From Nemertoderma westbladi (lineage: Eukaryota; Xenacoelomorpha; Nemertodermatida; Nemertodermatidae), in assembly GCA_032718475.1 (NCBI GenBank), contig JAUCBJ010007028.1:62001-126000 (forward strand): a DNA stretch of 64,000 nucleotides. The letters are read 5' to 3'. The notes beneath the pieces were generated by a model, which was not told the origin of the DNA, did not search any database, and saw only the letters and a program-made list of their open reading frames with translations. Shown in pieces: positions 10,884 through 22,038 of the stretch. The stretch's first letter is position 1. Each line of letters opens with the position of its first letter. A program made the translations under genes and the position numbers.

Positions 10884-11240
10884 CAGCGTCTGGAGTGGGT
10901 GTGTGACTACATTATTTTATATTTTTTTTATTATTTTTATATTTATGTATGTATTATTATGTAATTTTATTATAATCGTTTTCTTTAATTTTATTTTGTA
11001 GAATGTTATTTTAGCAATTATTTAGTAGATTAGTGCAATATATATATTCGTGCTTATTACTTAATTACTTATATTATATATTTAGTGTAACGGCGAGAAA
11101 TAATTCTTTTTCTCTCTCCTTACTGTCCGTATCATATTATAAATACGCGACTACAGTAGGATGAAAAGTCCGTACTTATTAAAGTACAATAAAGCTCCTA
11201 CTATATTCAAGTATTATTGGTAAGTAGAGTATTAGGAATG
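10884..11240 (+). other. AT-rich region after element B, possible 3' LTR
   Basis: Very AT-rich DNA with a TATA-like tattataaatacgcg at about 11131 and a polyadenylation signal caataaag at about 11187, 50 bp apart, the arrangement of an LTR promoter and R region. No matching 5' copy is visible because the left end of B is missing, so the LTR call is inference. Confidence 0.35.
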
Positions 11241-11399
11241 CAAAGTTCAGATCCTCGTGTCTCGGCTAAACCAAGCTCTGGGTAGACCTTGGAAACGACT
11301 TGCCTCTTCTCACTGACATTGCTTCTTGCAATATTGCTCTCATACCGTATATTAAATAATACAGATAGTAGAATGATGTCAATTTAACTGCAGCGTTAA

Positions 11400-11745
11400 A
11401 ACGCAAAATAAATCTGTTAAACCCTCTGACCATCTGCAATTCTAGTCGATTAAGATATTGCAGCACCCACCGATATACTTGAAAGACAAAATTCTAGAAT
11501 CAGTGGTTAACGTCCCCAGACATGTTCTGGAATAAATCGGTGCCCATCTTAAAAATTCAATATTTTATAAATATTTATAAAATCTGTTAAAATTTAGATC
11601 CTCTAAAATTCTAGTCGATTAAGATATCGTAGCACTTACCGATACTCTTAAAAAGACAAAATTTCTAGAATTAAGGATCCTAAGTTCCCAGACATGTTCT
11701 GGAATAAAATTGTGTCTATTTAATATCAAATAATAAAATTCACGG
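11400..11745. repeat. Two imperfect tandem copies of about 175 bp
   Basis: The blocks attctagtcgattaagata, accgata.....ttgaaagacaaaa and cccagacatgttctggaata occur at about 11440-11530 and again, in the same order, at about 11613-11706. The word agacatgttct is an inverted repeat. Function unknown. No gene is visible in 11241-12527 around these copies. Confidence 0.75.
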
Positions 11746-12527
11746 GAATAAATTTTAAATTCCTATCCTCTCATGAATTTGATAAATTGTCATTTTATAC
11801 AAATTATAACATTCCCAAAATTCCATTAATTAATAGATTATGGGAGCGGAGATTCACCCTATTAAGTATATTAGTGTGCGAGAATCTCCAATGTTCAGTC
11901 AATAGCCGATAAAATTCATAAAATCATGTATAAGGGGAATATTGACAATTAAAGAATTACTATTAAATAGCATCCCAGATCTGTATGCATGAGAATTACC
12001 CTAATTCTACTGCTAGCTTTCCATAATGTCACCATAGCAACAACCACGCTAGAATTAGAAGCGACTTAAAAGAACAATAGAAAGCTTGCCCCATTGAATA
12101 GCATGCGGAATAAATAGCACCCTACTAGTATCCAGGGATACATAATAATAACGTGGCATTCTGGAAGGTATTTGACTAACGGACAAATGGCCCGAATGTG
12201 TACAATTTGTGACAGGAGTGTGGAATTTGTGTATTTATAGGTGAATGTTACTACTAAAGTGTGTTTACAGTAGCGAGTCACAGTTGTGAAAGTTACCCTG
12301 CCTCTGTAGCAAGAACCTCCTGTAAATCCAAGCCCTTGGGACGGACAGTGGAGTGACTCACTCTGGCTATTGTTGTCGTTGTGTAGCTACTATGTTGGCG
12401 AGAGGCACAGCGACGACAGTACATCAGCGCTGAGGATCTTGCGCTGTCCGAGGGCACTGAGGGGGAGGCAGCGACGACCGCTAGCCTAATTATTATTAAT
12501 TATAATTGATAAACTCATATAGCAGCT

Positions 12528-13296
12528 ATGACTGAGTTGATAGAAGATGATCTTGGTATCAAGGAGCGATATACCGTACCATTGCAAGCGTTTGTTGATA
12601 GTTTAATAAGCGGCGACGCTAGTAAACATACTATGGAGGACGATGGCCGTTATATCGAACCGCCAATGTCAAAGGAACAGCTCACGCGTGAATTGGACTT
12701 TAGAAAATTCACCGCTCGCTATACGCATCATAATGGTACGTATATGGACTTCTTAACTACTGGTCATCCTATCGATTTACACGACACGGACGATGTAGAC
12801 ACCGAAAGGGAAATGATCCTATTTAAATATCATACCCAGCGGAGTCGGAATGATAAACTGAGAATCGAACATGAAAATTCTATTCAAAACCGACTCGAAA
12901 GAGAAGATGTTGAAGAGCCGGATAAACGCAGTGACTTCAACAAATATTTCGAATTCTTGAGAGAAACATATCTCAATATAACCAGTCAACTAAATCTCGA
13001 AACTCGATATCCTCAAGGTATTCATCATGATCCTATGATAGAACTCAAACGACTCTATTTCACTATGATGTATCTTACCACCGATCGACTGCCACTTCTT
13101 GTCTTGTATCGAACAGATGGAGAAATATTGTAGAACTGGAGAAAGATCGCCCGCGTTTTCCCTACAAGATGTGCGTCTTTGGTATTATTGCGACGAATGC
13201 CCTAGACCCAACCAACAAACGGTAAGACATAAACCTCCACGGAGACGTTACGCTAAACACGGTTTTACTCGCTATACTTACGGGAGTTTCGAGTAA
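12528..13296 (+). pseudogene. Unrecognised gene U1, N-terminal part
   Basis: I do not recognise the family. A 201-codon frame from ATG at 12528 is rich in charged residues, with a helical stretch ending KYFEFLRETYLNITSQL and then ELKRLYFTMMYL followed by P...YRTDGEIL. A one-base frameshift near 13125 leads into the frame at 13099-13296, which reads CRTGERSPAFSLQDVRLWYY and then a CDEC pair followed by RPNQQ. The blocks LR(E/K)T(Y/F), RLYxTMxYL, DGxxL and YYxCxxCxRxxQQ occur in the same order in U2 (49660-53463), so the two are homologous by eye. The CxxC pair may bind zinc. The gene follows an AT-rich upstream region with no assigned promoter. Confidence 0.6.
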
Positions 13297-13975
13297 AACT
13301 TGTTCGACATATCACCTAAGCTGGCTTGACTCAAAAGATCCTTAAATAAACCGATGATCAGAGTTCCGGAATACTCGGTCAGACCTCCTCATTCCCCAAT
13401 GAGACCTCAAACTCTTGATCCTAATAGTATAATGAACTGTACTCACTGTTCAAAGATCTAGTGTTACCCGAACAATTAATCGGTGGCATTCCGGTAGTGA
13501 GCTCTCTAGATATTCGCCCATCCTACCTAGCCGGATTGGGACGCGAACATTTAATATAGCCGCTCAACCCGTATAATTGTCCCGGTTTAACCCCGATAAA
13601 ACCTGTCATCAAGGTGGAGGAGATCGTTGTACGAAACGCGTTAGACGCTATTCGGCAAAAGATCGGAAAATGAACTTACGATTTTCGATCGGGAAATCCA
13701 GAATCTCGAGAAAGATATCGAACTTGGACGACCCTATTCTATGCGAGAGTTTTGGACAAACGCATCCAACGACAAGCAGAGGAAAATCAGCTCGAGGAGA
13801 AGCATATCAAAATGGACAAGACACCGACCGTAACCCTAAACCTTCCGATGCAATTGTATTGCACCCTTCATCCAGGAGTTATAGCCCTCCTAGTAAAGTG
13901 GCTCGCCCCAAAGAGAAAATGACTCTTGCTAGCCTCAAAAAACTTTATAAACGCCGTTCACGTAAGAAGGAGTAG
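13297..13975 (+). pseudogene. Unrecognised gene U1, C-terminal remnants
   Basis: Downstream of the U1 N-terminal part, protein-like text continues in switching frames: MIRVPEYSVRPPHSPMRPQT with a CTHC pair near 13440, then PIKPVIKVEEIVVRNALDAI near 13590, EIQNLEKDIELGRPYSMREF near 13700, and a final basic tail SLKKLYKRRSRKKE ending at TAG 13973-13975. The alternation of frames suggests several single-base indels in one ancestral reading frame. The function is unknown. Confidence 0.4.
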
Positions 13976-14050
13976 TAGTTTAGAGTATTCTTATATTTTA
14001 GAAACTGTGATTTTATATATTTTATAGAATCAAATCCCATTTTCTGGGAG

Positions 14051-14200
14051 CGGTGTAAAAGCTTTTGCGGATGTAACAAGCCATTTTTCTCCGCAATATA
14101 ATGTGTAGGTGTTTTAGCGGACATAACAAGCCATTTTTACCCGCTACGTCTGCATGTGTGCTTTAGCGGACATAACAAGCCATTTTCTCTGCAATGCGCT
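14051..14200. repeat. Three tandem copies of a unit of about 50 bp
   Basis: The core (a/g)taacaagccattt recurs at about 14074, 14124 and 14173, each preceded by ttttagcgga- or tttgcgga-like sequence. It lies 75-225 bp after the end of U1. No coding potential is seen, and function is unknown. Confidence 0.75.
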
Positions 14201-15239
14201 GATACTCTAAAAGACCGGAACTCAAATGACGCAATCTGTCAGCTGATTTACTGCCAACGTGTAACCTCTCTTTGTTCTCTTTGTTCGGCTCAGCCAATCA
14301 GAGCAATTTTCATTTTATGTGGGACAAGAGCCTATGTGAACCGTGCTAGGCGTGTCAGTGTTGGTATTCATCCTTTTCAAAGCAGCAGAACACCGGCTTG
14401 GAAATCTTCTGTACTTCTGTGGAAATTCAGACTTTGACCGAAACATTAGATAGCTTTGATTATAGAAACGTAAATCTATTACCGTGTTACACCTTGCACA
14501 AACTATTTTACTTCTGTTTGCTGTCTATTATTAATTGTTGTATATGGAGAGATATCTTGTTATATTTGGAGAATAACGATAAATAATCATAAACCCCAAT
14601 CTTCTTGATTACTGAAGGTAAGAGGGACTGGTTACCTGTAGCAACTGCGACTTACATTATAGTGGGTTTTGTGTGAATTAAATGCTATTTCATAATCCCT
14701 ACATGTGTCAGTTGCTATCCTCCTTATACATGATCAAATTCAGTGACGGACGGCAGATCAGTGTAAAGTAGTGTGAAGTCGTGTGCAGTAGTGTGACTGA
14801 TAATAAAGCATCTCCTAAAGAATGCGCCATTTACGTAAATCAATAGCCATCCCGTTGTGTTTAGTGTAAGTCATAACTCTGTTTTATATATTTAAAGCGC
14901 CACGTCCTAAAAGAACTGTTAGTATTTCCCCGAAAGTAAATAATATTTGTCAGAGATTATATAGTAACGATCAATCAAATAATACAGTAGGTCTACCCCG
15001 CAATTAGATCAAAGCATCCGAATCCAGTCTCCCTTAACAGTGGGTGAATAATCGCGCATAGACTGGCTTCGGCTAATGTTACTTTATGTGTACTTAATAG
15101 TTGTTATAGGCTAAAGTCGATTTATAAACAAGAGGACACCTAAAATTGGTAGGTTAAACTGCTAAAGGTCTGAAAGCGCGAACAGACACACACACACACA
15201 CACACAGACTTTTGAAAAACGGCCATAGTATAATTATAT
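14201..15239. other. No gene seen; contains a (CA)n run
   Basis: Intergenic DNA with no supported coding frame. A (CA)11-12 microsatellite lies at about 15184-15207. Ordinary CCAAT and AATAAA words occur but not in an arrangement that supports a promoter. Confidence 0.6.
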
Positions 15240-15720
15240 CAGTTCGCTGATGGCTTGCCATTCGTGTCTCACCCCACATGGAAAACTTGAGATCACTCGA
15301 AGTTTCATTGGATCTGGTTATATTCCCGATTCTCCCACTAGAAATCCGGCATATTTAACTTCCGACTTAGCAAATTGTATCTTCTCTGGGTGAAGACACA
15401 ATTTTTCCTCACGACAGCGTTGCAGTACAACCCTAATCTAGGAGATATGTTCTTCAAGATTGGCTCCGTAGATCAGTAGGTCATCAACCAACTTGACCAC
15501 GTTGGGAATACCCTGCAACGCGTTGTCTCCACTACAATTATATTCATCGCCACTCGAGATGAGGCCCATTTCACTACGTTGATGTACGTAGCGCCCCATG
15601 GTGTGGTAAATGTTGTGAGAAGTTGGCTTTCTGAGTCCAGGGGAATCTTCCAATTTCCGTGTGCTGCATCAAATACTGTGAAACATTTCGAGGAAGCCGG
15701 AATATTAGCAATTACACTGC
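15240..15720 (-). pseudogene. Ty3/gypsy-like RT fragment
   Basis: Read on the minus strand from about 15715: CFTVFDAAHGNWKIPLDSES, then TTFTTPWG with a frameshift to GRYVHQRSEMGLISSGDEYN, LQGIPNVVKLVDDLLIYGA (the VDD catalytic box), VLQRCREEKLCLHPEKIQFA and EVKYAGFLVGESGI. This is the standard order of Ty3/gypsy RT: first palm Asp, PFG-like segment, YVDD and the thumb segment. It is clearly not BEL/Pao. It is only about 480 bp long, with a frameshift and in-frame stops, and has no protease, RNase H or integrase around it, so it is a relic. Confidence 0.85.
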
Positions 15721-15843
15721 GTGGAGAAGGTGTGGGAGACTGTGGACGTTTAACCTGGTTATTAACCTGGTTATTAAGGTGTTCTCCATGTTCTGAGATG
15801 CTTTGTCAGTGGAATTATCTGGATAGATTTTGTTTGAAAAATT

Positions 15844-16008
15844 ATGCCTCACTGAGGCCCAGACTATGCCTCACTGAGGCCCAGACTATGCCTCACTGAT
15901 GCCCAGACTATGCCTCACTGAGGCCCAGACTATGCCTCACTAAGGCCCAGACTATGCATCACTGAGGCCCAGACTATGCCTCACTGAGGCCCTGGCTATG
16001 CCTCACTG
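15844..16008. repeat. 22-bp minisatellite, about 7.5 units
   Basis: Head-to-tail 22-bp units containing tgcctcactgaggcccagac with scattered single-base changes. It lies between the Ty3/gypsy relic and the 3' end of the RTE element. There are no spacers, so it is a minisatellite and not a CRISPR array. The following 16009-16444 has no recognisable feature. Confidence 0.95.
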
Positions 16009-16444
16009 TTAGTGTCGGCACCTACCTACCGGTACTAATGTAGTTTACAGTTATCACTTTTACATATATCTTAATATTTCTTCAATTTAATTTTTGTAAT
16101 TACTATCCTGCATTATTTGCTTCTTTTTATGGTTTGTTTATCCCTGATGATGTCTTCTGTGTAGTTGAAACGTTGGGAATTATATAATACTGTAATCTAA
16201 TATATTAATATAGCGGAATAATTGAAATAGGTAATTATTTTCGGTATGTTTACTACTCACCTTTCTGAGCCGTCTTCACCTTCGCTCAAAAAATAATGGG
16301 GGTGTGCTGTGCAGTAATATAAAAATAAAGGTTTTCAAGATTTAAACACTGTACCCAGGGAAACACAGCTCCATCGTCAGCTGTGTACTTTTGAATCCCT
16401 ATCCCTATTTGCTGTAAATACAGCATTGCACGAATTGACCAATA

Positions 16445-16455
16445 TTACAGGAAAC
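16445..16455. repeat. Target-site duplication of the RTE-like element (partner at 20050-20060)
   Basis: ttacaggaaac is found at both borders. The base before it differs (a at 16444, c at 20049) and so does the base after it (t at 16456, g at 20061), so the match ends exactly at the element. Confidence 0.9.
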
Positions 16456-16496
16456 TACTACTACTAGGATCGGCATGCTGCATTGCAGCTGCATTT

Positions 16497-17133
16497 TTAA
16501 GAATGCTGTGCCGGCTTATCGACAAAATTGCACCGCCACAACTCCCTATCACCAATGACATTTGCTAGATCATCCGCATCTTCAAGGCCAGTGTCCTTTA
16601 AGATGCGTCTCAAGAAAGTCATGGGCTGTCCACCATGCTTATTCACTCCATGAGGCTGCCAAAGTACAAGATTATGCAGTGGCTGGTATTCACGGCGAAA
16701 GCAATGTCCTGCAAAGCGGAGGCGATTTTGTTCTAGTGTCAAGCTTGGGGGAACCAATGAGACACCTCCAATGTTATATAGTGTCTGGTTGGAGATGTGT
16801 GCATTGTACTTGACACAATGAACCCGGCGTAGCATTCTTGTGAATGTGCCATCCAGAGATTTGGTGTCCTCAGCAGTTAGAGCCCAGCATGGACTCCCAT
16901 AGAGGAGTACTGGAACTACTGCTGCTCTAAATAACCGGACCTTAAGTTTTCGATTAATTCTCGGTGACTTCCAAATCCTGGAAAGCCTTTCCCTTACGTA
17001 TTCGAATGTCCTCACCTGACTTCCGGATCCATGATCCCAGGTAACAGAAGTCATCCACATGCTCAAGCATACCATCTTATGAGCTTATGCGCATCCGATC
17101 AGAGACTTGCTGAGGACTTTCAAAGTTAACTGT
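16497..17133 (-). pseudogene. RTE-like ORF, C-terminal domain
   Basis: After HVDDFCYLGSWIRKSGED in one frame, the sequence shifts to RINRKLKVRLFRAAVVPVLL, YGSPCWALTAEDTKSLD, FTRMLRRVHCVKYN and GDRELWRCNFVDKPAQHS, with TAA after about 190 residues. The segment YG....W.....D......F....LR is the common C-terminal region of RTE/CR1 RT proteins. The 3' untranslated tail is only about 40 bp, with gcagctgcaatgcagcatgc, an inverted-repeat-like stretch, before the (AGT)n end. Confidence 0.85.
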
Positions 17134-17672
17134 CTAAATTTTGGTCTTTCTGGAGTTAATAAAAAGACCAACACTAGAAGCAGCATGTTCTAATGAGCTG
17201 AGGAGCCGTTGGGCTCCCTCTAGTGATTCTGAGAGTACTCCTAAGTCATCAGCAAAGTATAGATCAGTTAGGTACTTGGCAGGATTTCCACGACTTCTGG
17301 AGCCATTAGGTGGAGTTATCATCACCCCATCATCATTATGATGATCTAAGGACATGCGTAGAAAATTGTCAACAACAATTATGAACAAGAATGGTGCAAG
17401 TGTGTCTCCCTAGAGGACGCCCCATAACACTTCAAATTTTTCTGTGTCACCGTCAACAGTAGACACAAATTTTGTCGAACCATCGTATACTGATCTGATT
17501 GCTGCAATAATTTCATCAGGAATCCCATTTAATGAAAGTATGCTGAACATACGCGAGCGAGAGACTGAATCAAAGGCCTTGAAGAAGTCAACAAAGATAA
17601 CAGCCAGATGCCTGTCTTTCTTTTTTGATAACTTTTCAATTATCCTTCTAAGTGCCAGAGAGTTCCGTTATC
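17134..17672 (-). pseudogene. RTE-like ORF, RT palm
   Basis: Minus-strand text runs LRRIIEKLSKKKDRHLAV, FVDFFKAFDSVSRSRM (first catalytic Asp), SLNGIPDEIIAAIRSVYDGS, then a TAG near 17412 where the family has L-Q-G-D, then GDTLAPFLFIIVVDNFLRM and LYFADDLGVLSESL (the (F/Y)ADD catalytic box), ending INSRKTKI before another TAG. The catalytic residues are present but two nonsense codons and the upstream deletion make it inactive. Confidence 0.85.
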
Positions 17673-17675
17673 CTT

Positions 17676-18863
17676 CTAGAGTGTTAGGTTGCCCTTCTTG
17701 GGAACTGGCACCAACTTATTTGTTTTCATTTCTTGTGGGACTCTTGTTGTACGGTACATGTCTACTATGATGGGATAGATGAGCTTTAAACACTCAGGTA
17801 TTTTAAAGACCTTAGGGGGAAAACCATCTACTCCACTGGCACGATTGGTCTTAATGCTCTTTGCAGCAGCCTTTACTTCTGCAAAGGAGATATCACCAAT
17901 GGGAATATCTGGGAGTATAGACTCAGACACTTTTACTTCTATAAAGTTTTCAGGCAATACCCTGTCATTATTGAGGAGCTTTTCAAAGTGGGCCTTCCAA
18001 CCATTGAAGCGATCGGCTGGTGATTCAGCCTTAACCTTGGTGGTTGGTTGGCTTATTCGACCAGCAAGCAAGTTGATAGATCTCCATGCCTGGGATGATT
18101 GCCTGCTGTCGTCAGCATCATTGATGGCATCAACCTGTTGGTTTATTAGCTCCTGTAAATTAACAGAGTACTGCCTGTTCAGGGACCTAGATGCAGCCTT
18201 AACTGCATTCTTGGCCGCTGTAGTCTGTTTGAGTCGGGACTCTTTCTGCGCCTTGTAGAGGTCATTTCGGCACTTCTGAATTTTGTTGTCAGTCCAGGCA
18301 ACCCGTTTCCTGTTTCGAGGGTATACAGGAACTGTTTCTGCAGCTGCTAAATTAACTGCCTCTGTGAAGGCAGTATAGCCCTCACAGTGATCTGCCGCCT
18401 CAGAGGCAAGAACCTCATACCTGTTGCTCAGCTGTAGTGTGAGGCTGGATCTCACACTTGGCTGTTGCAACAGAGAGGACCAGTCATGCGGCGGCAAGGC
18501 AGATTTCGTTGTTCTGCTAGCACGCAGACTGAGTCTTACCTTGTCCACAATAAGGCGGTGATCACTGGAGAAGGGTCGTATTGTAAATGCATTACAGTCT
18601 TGTATAGATCTCCTGTATTTCCTACGAAACAGTATATGGTCTATCTGGGACTTGTGACCACTGGGTCCACTATGAGTCCATAGCTTTCCAGTTCGCTTCT
18701 TGAACTGGGTTTCAGCCAAAAACAATCCATTTCCAGAGATAAAATCCTGAAGATGGACGGAATTTCCGTTAACACTATTGCTATAGACCCAGGGCGATGT
18801 AGGTGATTGATGCAGACTTGCATTAAAGTCTCCCAGGAATGTTAAGAATGCGTGCTGATCCAC
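17676..18863 (-). pseudogene. RTE-like ORF, second half of endonuclease and start of RT
   Basis: The frame opens in the endonuclease with FLTFLGDFNASL (D.N motif), SQIDHILFRRKY (ID.I), and PFSSDHRLIVDKVRL (catalytic SDH). A basic linker follows (NRKRVAWTDNKIQKCRND) and then the RT N-terminus, KTNRASGVDGFPPKVFKIP and MKTNKLVPVPKKGN. Right after KKGNLTL the frame fails: compared with RTE RTs the block containing YRGIS and NQ.GFR is missing and the sequence jumps to LRRIIEKLSKKKDRHLAV. This indicates an internal deletion at about 17680, estimated at 100-150 bp. Confidence 0.85.
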
Positions 18864-19663
18864 TCCATCAGTAGGTGCTTGTAGATTCTGGTAGAAATTT
18901 CTACCTCCTCTACAGGGGTAACACTAGTTGGAGAATAGCACACAATCAGAACCACCTTAGGAAACCTCTTAGCCAGTCCTCCAGAACATGAGAGGTGGCA
19001 ACGGATGATGCGGTTAGAGATTTGGTCTATTTTGTCCAATGCTGCATGTGCAGTCGGATTCATCAATAGACCAATTCCACCATTGCCACTATCATCTGCT
19101 GAAGCGAGGGCGAGTCGCCAACCGACCCCCATGTCCTTAATCAGAACCTCATCAGTCTGTCCAGTCTGCATTCGGTGCTCTTGAACACCCACTGCACTAA
19201 GAGAAAGCTTATCTGCCAAGGCAGTCAGCTCACCTTGTCGCATTGGGGACCCGAGTGTTAGGGTGTTTACTGAGGCTAGTCTAGTGACTTTGGCCAATGG
19301 CTTTGTTGGTCGGGGTGGAACATGAGAGTAGCCTCCAACTCCAGAATCCCTCTCCCCCTCGCAATCTGGCCTCCCTGGTGACAAAGGGTTTGGGCCAGAA
19401 AGGTCATCAGGAAAGGGACTCAAAAAATTGTTTGCCGTTCTTTCTCCATTAGGGGGTGAGATAGGCAACCGGTCAGGAGATAACTGACGCCTGTGAGGCC
19501 GATTGTGTCCAGTCATTCCACTGGCCTCTAGTGGCTGGACCTCCGCATTACTAATGTAATCCATAGTGGGGGTTGGGGGGTGCTTTTTTGCCGAGTCAGC
19601 TCTCGGGGCAAATACTACACCCTGGTTTGCCATTCCACAGGGTGGGTGTCGCAGTGGAGTCAA
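18842..19663 (-). pseudogene. RTE-like ORF, N-terminus and first half of endonuclease
   Basis: A 273-codon frame beginning with a Pro-rich leader and then the endonuclease motifs: LASVNTLTL (metal-binding Asn), ELTALADKLSLSAVGVQEHR (catalytic Glu), and GNGGIGLLMNP. The enzyme nicks target DNA to prime reverse transcription. The frame ends at TAG/TGA around 18842, where one base is out of register with the next stretch, whose text begins DQHAFLTFLGDFN. The frame shift near 18860 therefore splits the endonuclease in this copy. Confidence 0.85.
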
Positions 19664-20060
19664 ATATGAGGCCCATCACCCATATCTACTCTGGCGCACA
19701 TGACCCACCATTGTCTGTGCAGCTCATCTGCTGGGTCATGCCCTGTACCCCTGCTGCCAGGTGCAGGTCGCAGTGAAGTGCACTCAGAGTGAACATGAGA
19801 ACACTCTACTCCTGACCAGCCATTGGTAGATCACCATCTGCCTGGCCAGGCCATATACCCCTGCAGCCAAGTATATGGGTCCTTAATCCAGGACCAAGGG
19901 CGTCCTTATCCCAGAACGAAGGGGTTCCTAGTTACAGGACCAGATTTTCCCTAGTAAGAGGGTCTATGCAGCTACAGGTGGCACCTCCTTTATGCTGCAT
20001 GGAGGTGGCAAGTTTTCTTGATCAATGACCTAGAATACCTGACCTGACCTTACAGGAAAC

Positions 20061-21840
20061 GCAAAAGAATAGGTAGGCCTACTGAAATACAGAAAAAAAA
20101 GAAATCACACAGATAGTAGATAGATGAAACCCAAAACTGATACCACTACCACTAAAGCCCAAACCAACCGCCTAAGTACATGCAACCAAAATAAGAAAGA
20201 ACCAAAAGTAAGAATAATAAGGACCAAAATTGTTTACTACTATATCTACAGTAACCTGCATAACAAATACAGTAACTCTATAATGGCTGTATTGCACAGT
20301 CTAATAATACAGTATGTTATTATATAATGGTATGAATACAGCAGTAAAAAGCAACCCATAGACCATACAGACACCCCAGATGATAGAATAATGATACCCA
20401 GTAAAAACACCCAGAACCGGAGAAATGGAAGCAACTAGCTTTCAATAGGCTAAAAGAGGCTAATTCAAGGACTGCTCAAGAATTATATATGAATAAGATG
20501 GTTACAGTACAATCTAACTGACTGGCGAAATATAAAAATAATGCAGTGTAAACAAATGAGAAGGCTATCAAAAATCCTCCTATCAAAAATGAAACCTACT
20601 GTACCTACAGTATAAATAAACATTATAATAACTGCAGGAGTAAACTATATCCAATATATTACAGTAGAAAGAATTCAAATTAAGGATATTCTATGTTTAC
20701 TGTACGTAGTTAGTCTTAGTGTACCTCCACGTCGGGGCGTCAGATAAAGTCAGATCATGTTTGGTTCTACATCTACAGTCCTACAGTAGCTGTTGGGCAG
20801 TCAGACACATTAAACGTGGGATACTGAGTTGCAACCAGAGCAGCAGCTGGAAGAAGTATTCCATACAGTAGCGCTTGAAATGTGGTTGCAACGTGGTTAT
20901 ATAATTTTGTGTATTATATTGCCGGCGTCATGTCGCAGCCATTTATTTCTCAGAGTCACAGACTGTTCCTCATGGCGAAAACAATTTGCACGCAAAAGAA
21001 GCTTAGGAAACAAATGAGACCCCCCAATGCTGTACAGTATATACTGTACATACAGTACAGTAGGAAGGCCCTACTGTATGGTTTGATGTGTGATAAATGA
21101 GCTAAATGTTGATGGTAATGATAAGATGATGATGAAAGAAACGTAAAGAAATATATCTCCTAAAGGCCGAAGTTATGAATCGGCTAAAAGTGTCTTTATG
21201 TTTATTTTGGATAGAGCAGATTGGTCTAGAGGTGACATTCCTTGGTTTCCTAAGTATCAGGTCTAAATTGTTTGATCTCTAGATGAGGCAGCACTGTTTG
21301 GTCACAGTGCTTTGAATGCTAGACAGCCTAGCCGAACCCAGACTCATGTATGTCAGGGCCTGTTCTGTTTGCTTTTCTACATTTCGCCTATATAACTAAA
21401 TTTTATTTATAAGCATGATGCCTCTAAATTTCAATATCTTTTAAAATATATAATAAACTTCATTTTTTTATATAACTTGGGTTCTGTAAACTCCCCTCGA
21501 TAGATTCACATCAACTCCACTCCACACCGCAATGTATATTAGTCATTACCCTATATGCAGACATCACATGACGACAATAAATTGGAATTTCAAATATTTA
21601 TTAATATTAATCCTTTCCTCTTTGTTAGTTTACCTAAACCAATATAGACAATGCAACATCTGGTATCCAAGGCACCTTTTTATTAGGAGAGTTTGTGTTG
21701 GTTTATCAGTCCTTTACTTTATTTCATAAAATAAACCAATTATTTATTCATATAAACTGATCCCTTTGTTAACATTGAGCTACTTTGCTTCTACTAAGCA
21801 TACAGCAGACAGTATCTAATGTATTTGTAGGTCTGTACTC
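20061..21840. other. No gene or repeat recognised
   Basis: AT-rich single-copy-looking DNA. Short frames here have no protein-like motif. A few words such as tacagtactgtac-like palindromes occur (about 21033-21062). I see nothing to annotate. Confidence 0.5.
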
Positions 21841-21845
21841 CTTGA

Positions 21846-21853
21846 GTTATATA
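21846..21853 (+). promoter_or_regulatory. TATA box candidate for the secreted-peptide exon
   Basis: gttatataggg lies about 85 bp upstream of the ATG at 21934, leaving room for a 5' leader of about 55 bases if transcription starts 25-30 bp downstream. Support is positional only. Confidence 0.35.
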
Positions 21854-21933
21854 GGGTATGTTTGTGTCATTAAAGTCATTCACAGAAGATTTTATTTTCG
21901 TTTGTGTAAAACATTATTTATCACAACTCTACA

Positions 21934-22038
21934 ATGTCAAAGACAACTCTCATACTCTTAGCTATGGCAGCTTATTTAGCTGTGGAGTGCAATGGAAACA
22001 ACAACGAGGACTCCAACAAATTAGTTGAAAGAGACACT
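21934..22038 (+). CDS. First coding exon of a putative secreted peptide gene
   Basis: From ATG at 21934 the frame reads MSKTTLILLAMAAYLAVEC, a textbook signal peptide (Lys near the N-terminus, about 13 hydrophobic residues, small/polar residues before a likely cut near Glu-Cys/Asn-Gly), then a polar Asn/Asp-rich propeptide-like stretch ending in LVERDT. At 22039 the codon after Thr runs into GTAAGT, a consensus 5' splice donor. The product would enter the secretory pathway. Nothing here identifies the mature peptide; the next exon is not visible, since minisatellite and transposon DNA follow. It is the only non-transposon coding signal in the window. It could be a pseudogene. Confidence 0.5.

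Larger units (their letters stand above)
6950..11240 (+). mobile_element. BEL/Pao-type element B, gag-protease only, degenerate
   Basis: Plus-strand frames from 6991 to 10883 give a gag N-terminal region, an Ala/Glu/Arg coiled coil, a DUF1759-like segment, zinc knuckles and an aspartic protease, then stop. No RT, RNase H or integrase follows. Instead an AT-rich stretch with a TATA-like box and AATAAA begins almost at once, which could be its 3' LTR. The left end directly abuts the LTR of element A, so A may have inserted into B. B is therefore a shortened, probably non-autonomous or deleted element, distinct in sequence from A/C and from D/E. Confidence 0.7.
16456..20049 (-). mobile_element. 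RTE-like LINE, full length but inactivated
   Basis: The element reads on the minus strand with an untranslated leader of about 390 bp, an apurinic-like endonuclease, an RT and a C-terminal domain, and ends in GATCCTAGTAGTAGTA. It is bounded by the identical 11-mer ttacaggaaac at 16445-16455 and 20050-20060, a target-site duplication. The absence of RNase H, the compact single polyprotein and the endonuclease/RT motifs fit the RTE or a closely related clade; the exact clade is not certain. Two shortened copies of the same 3' end lie at 26397-26906 and 58294-58425. Confidence 0.9.

Noticed and set aside
15844-16008. CRISPR-like array
   Set aside because: Units are directly contiguous without spacers, and the context is animal transposon DNA.
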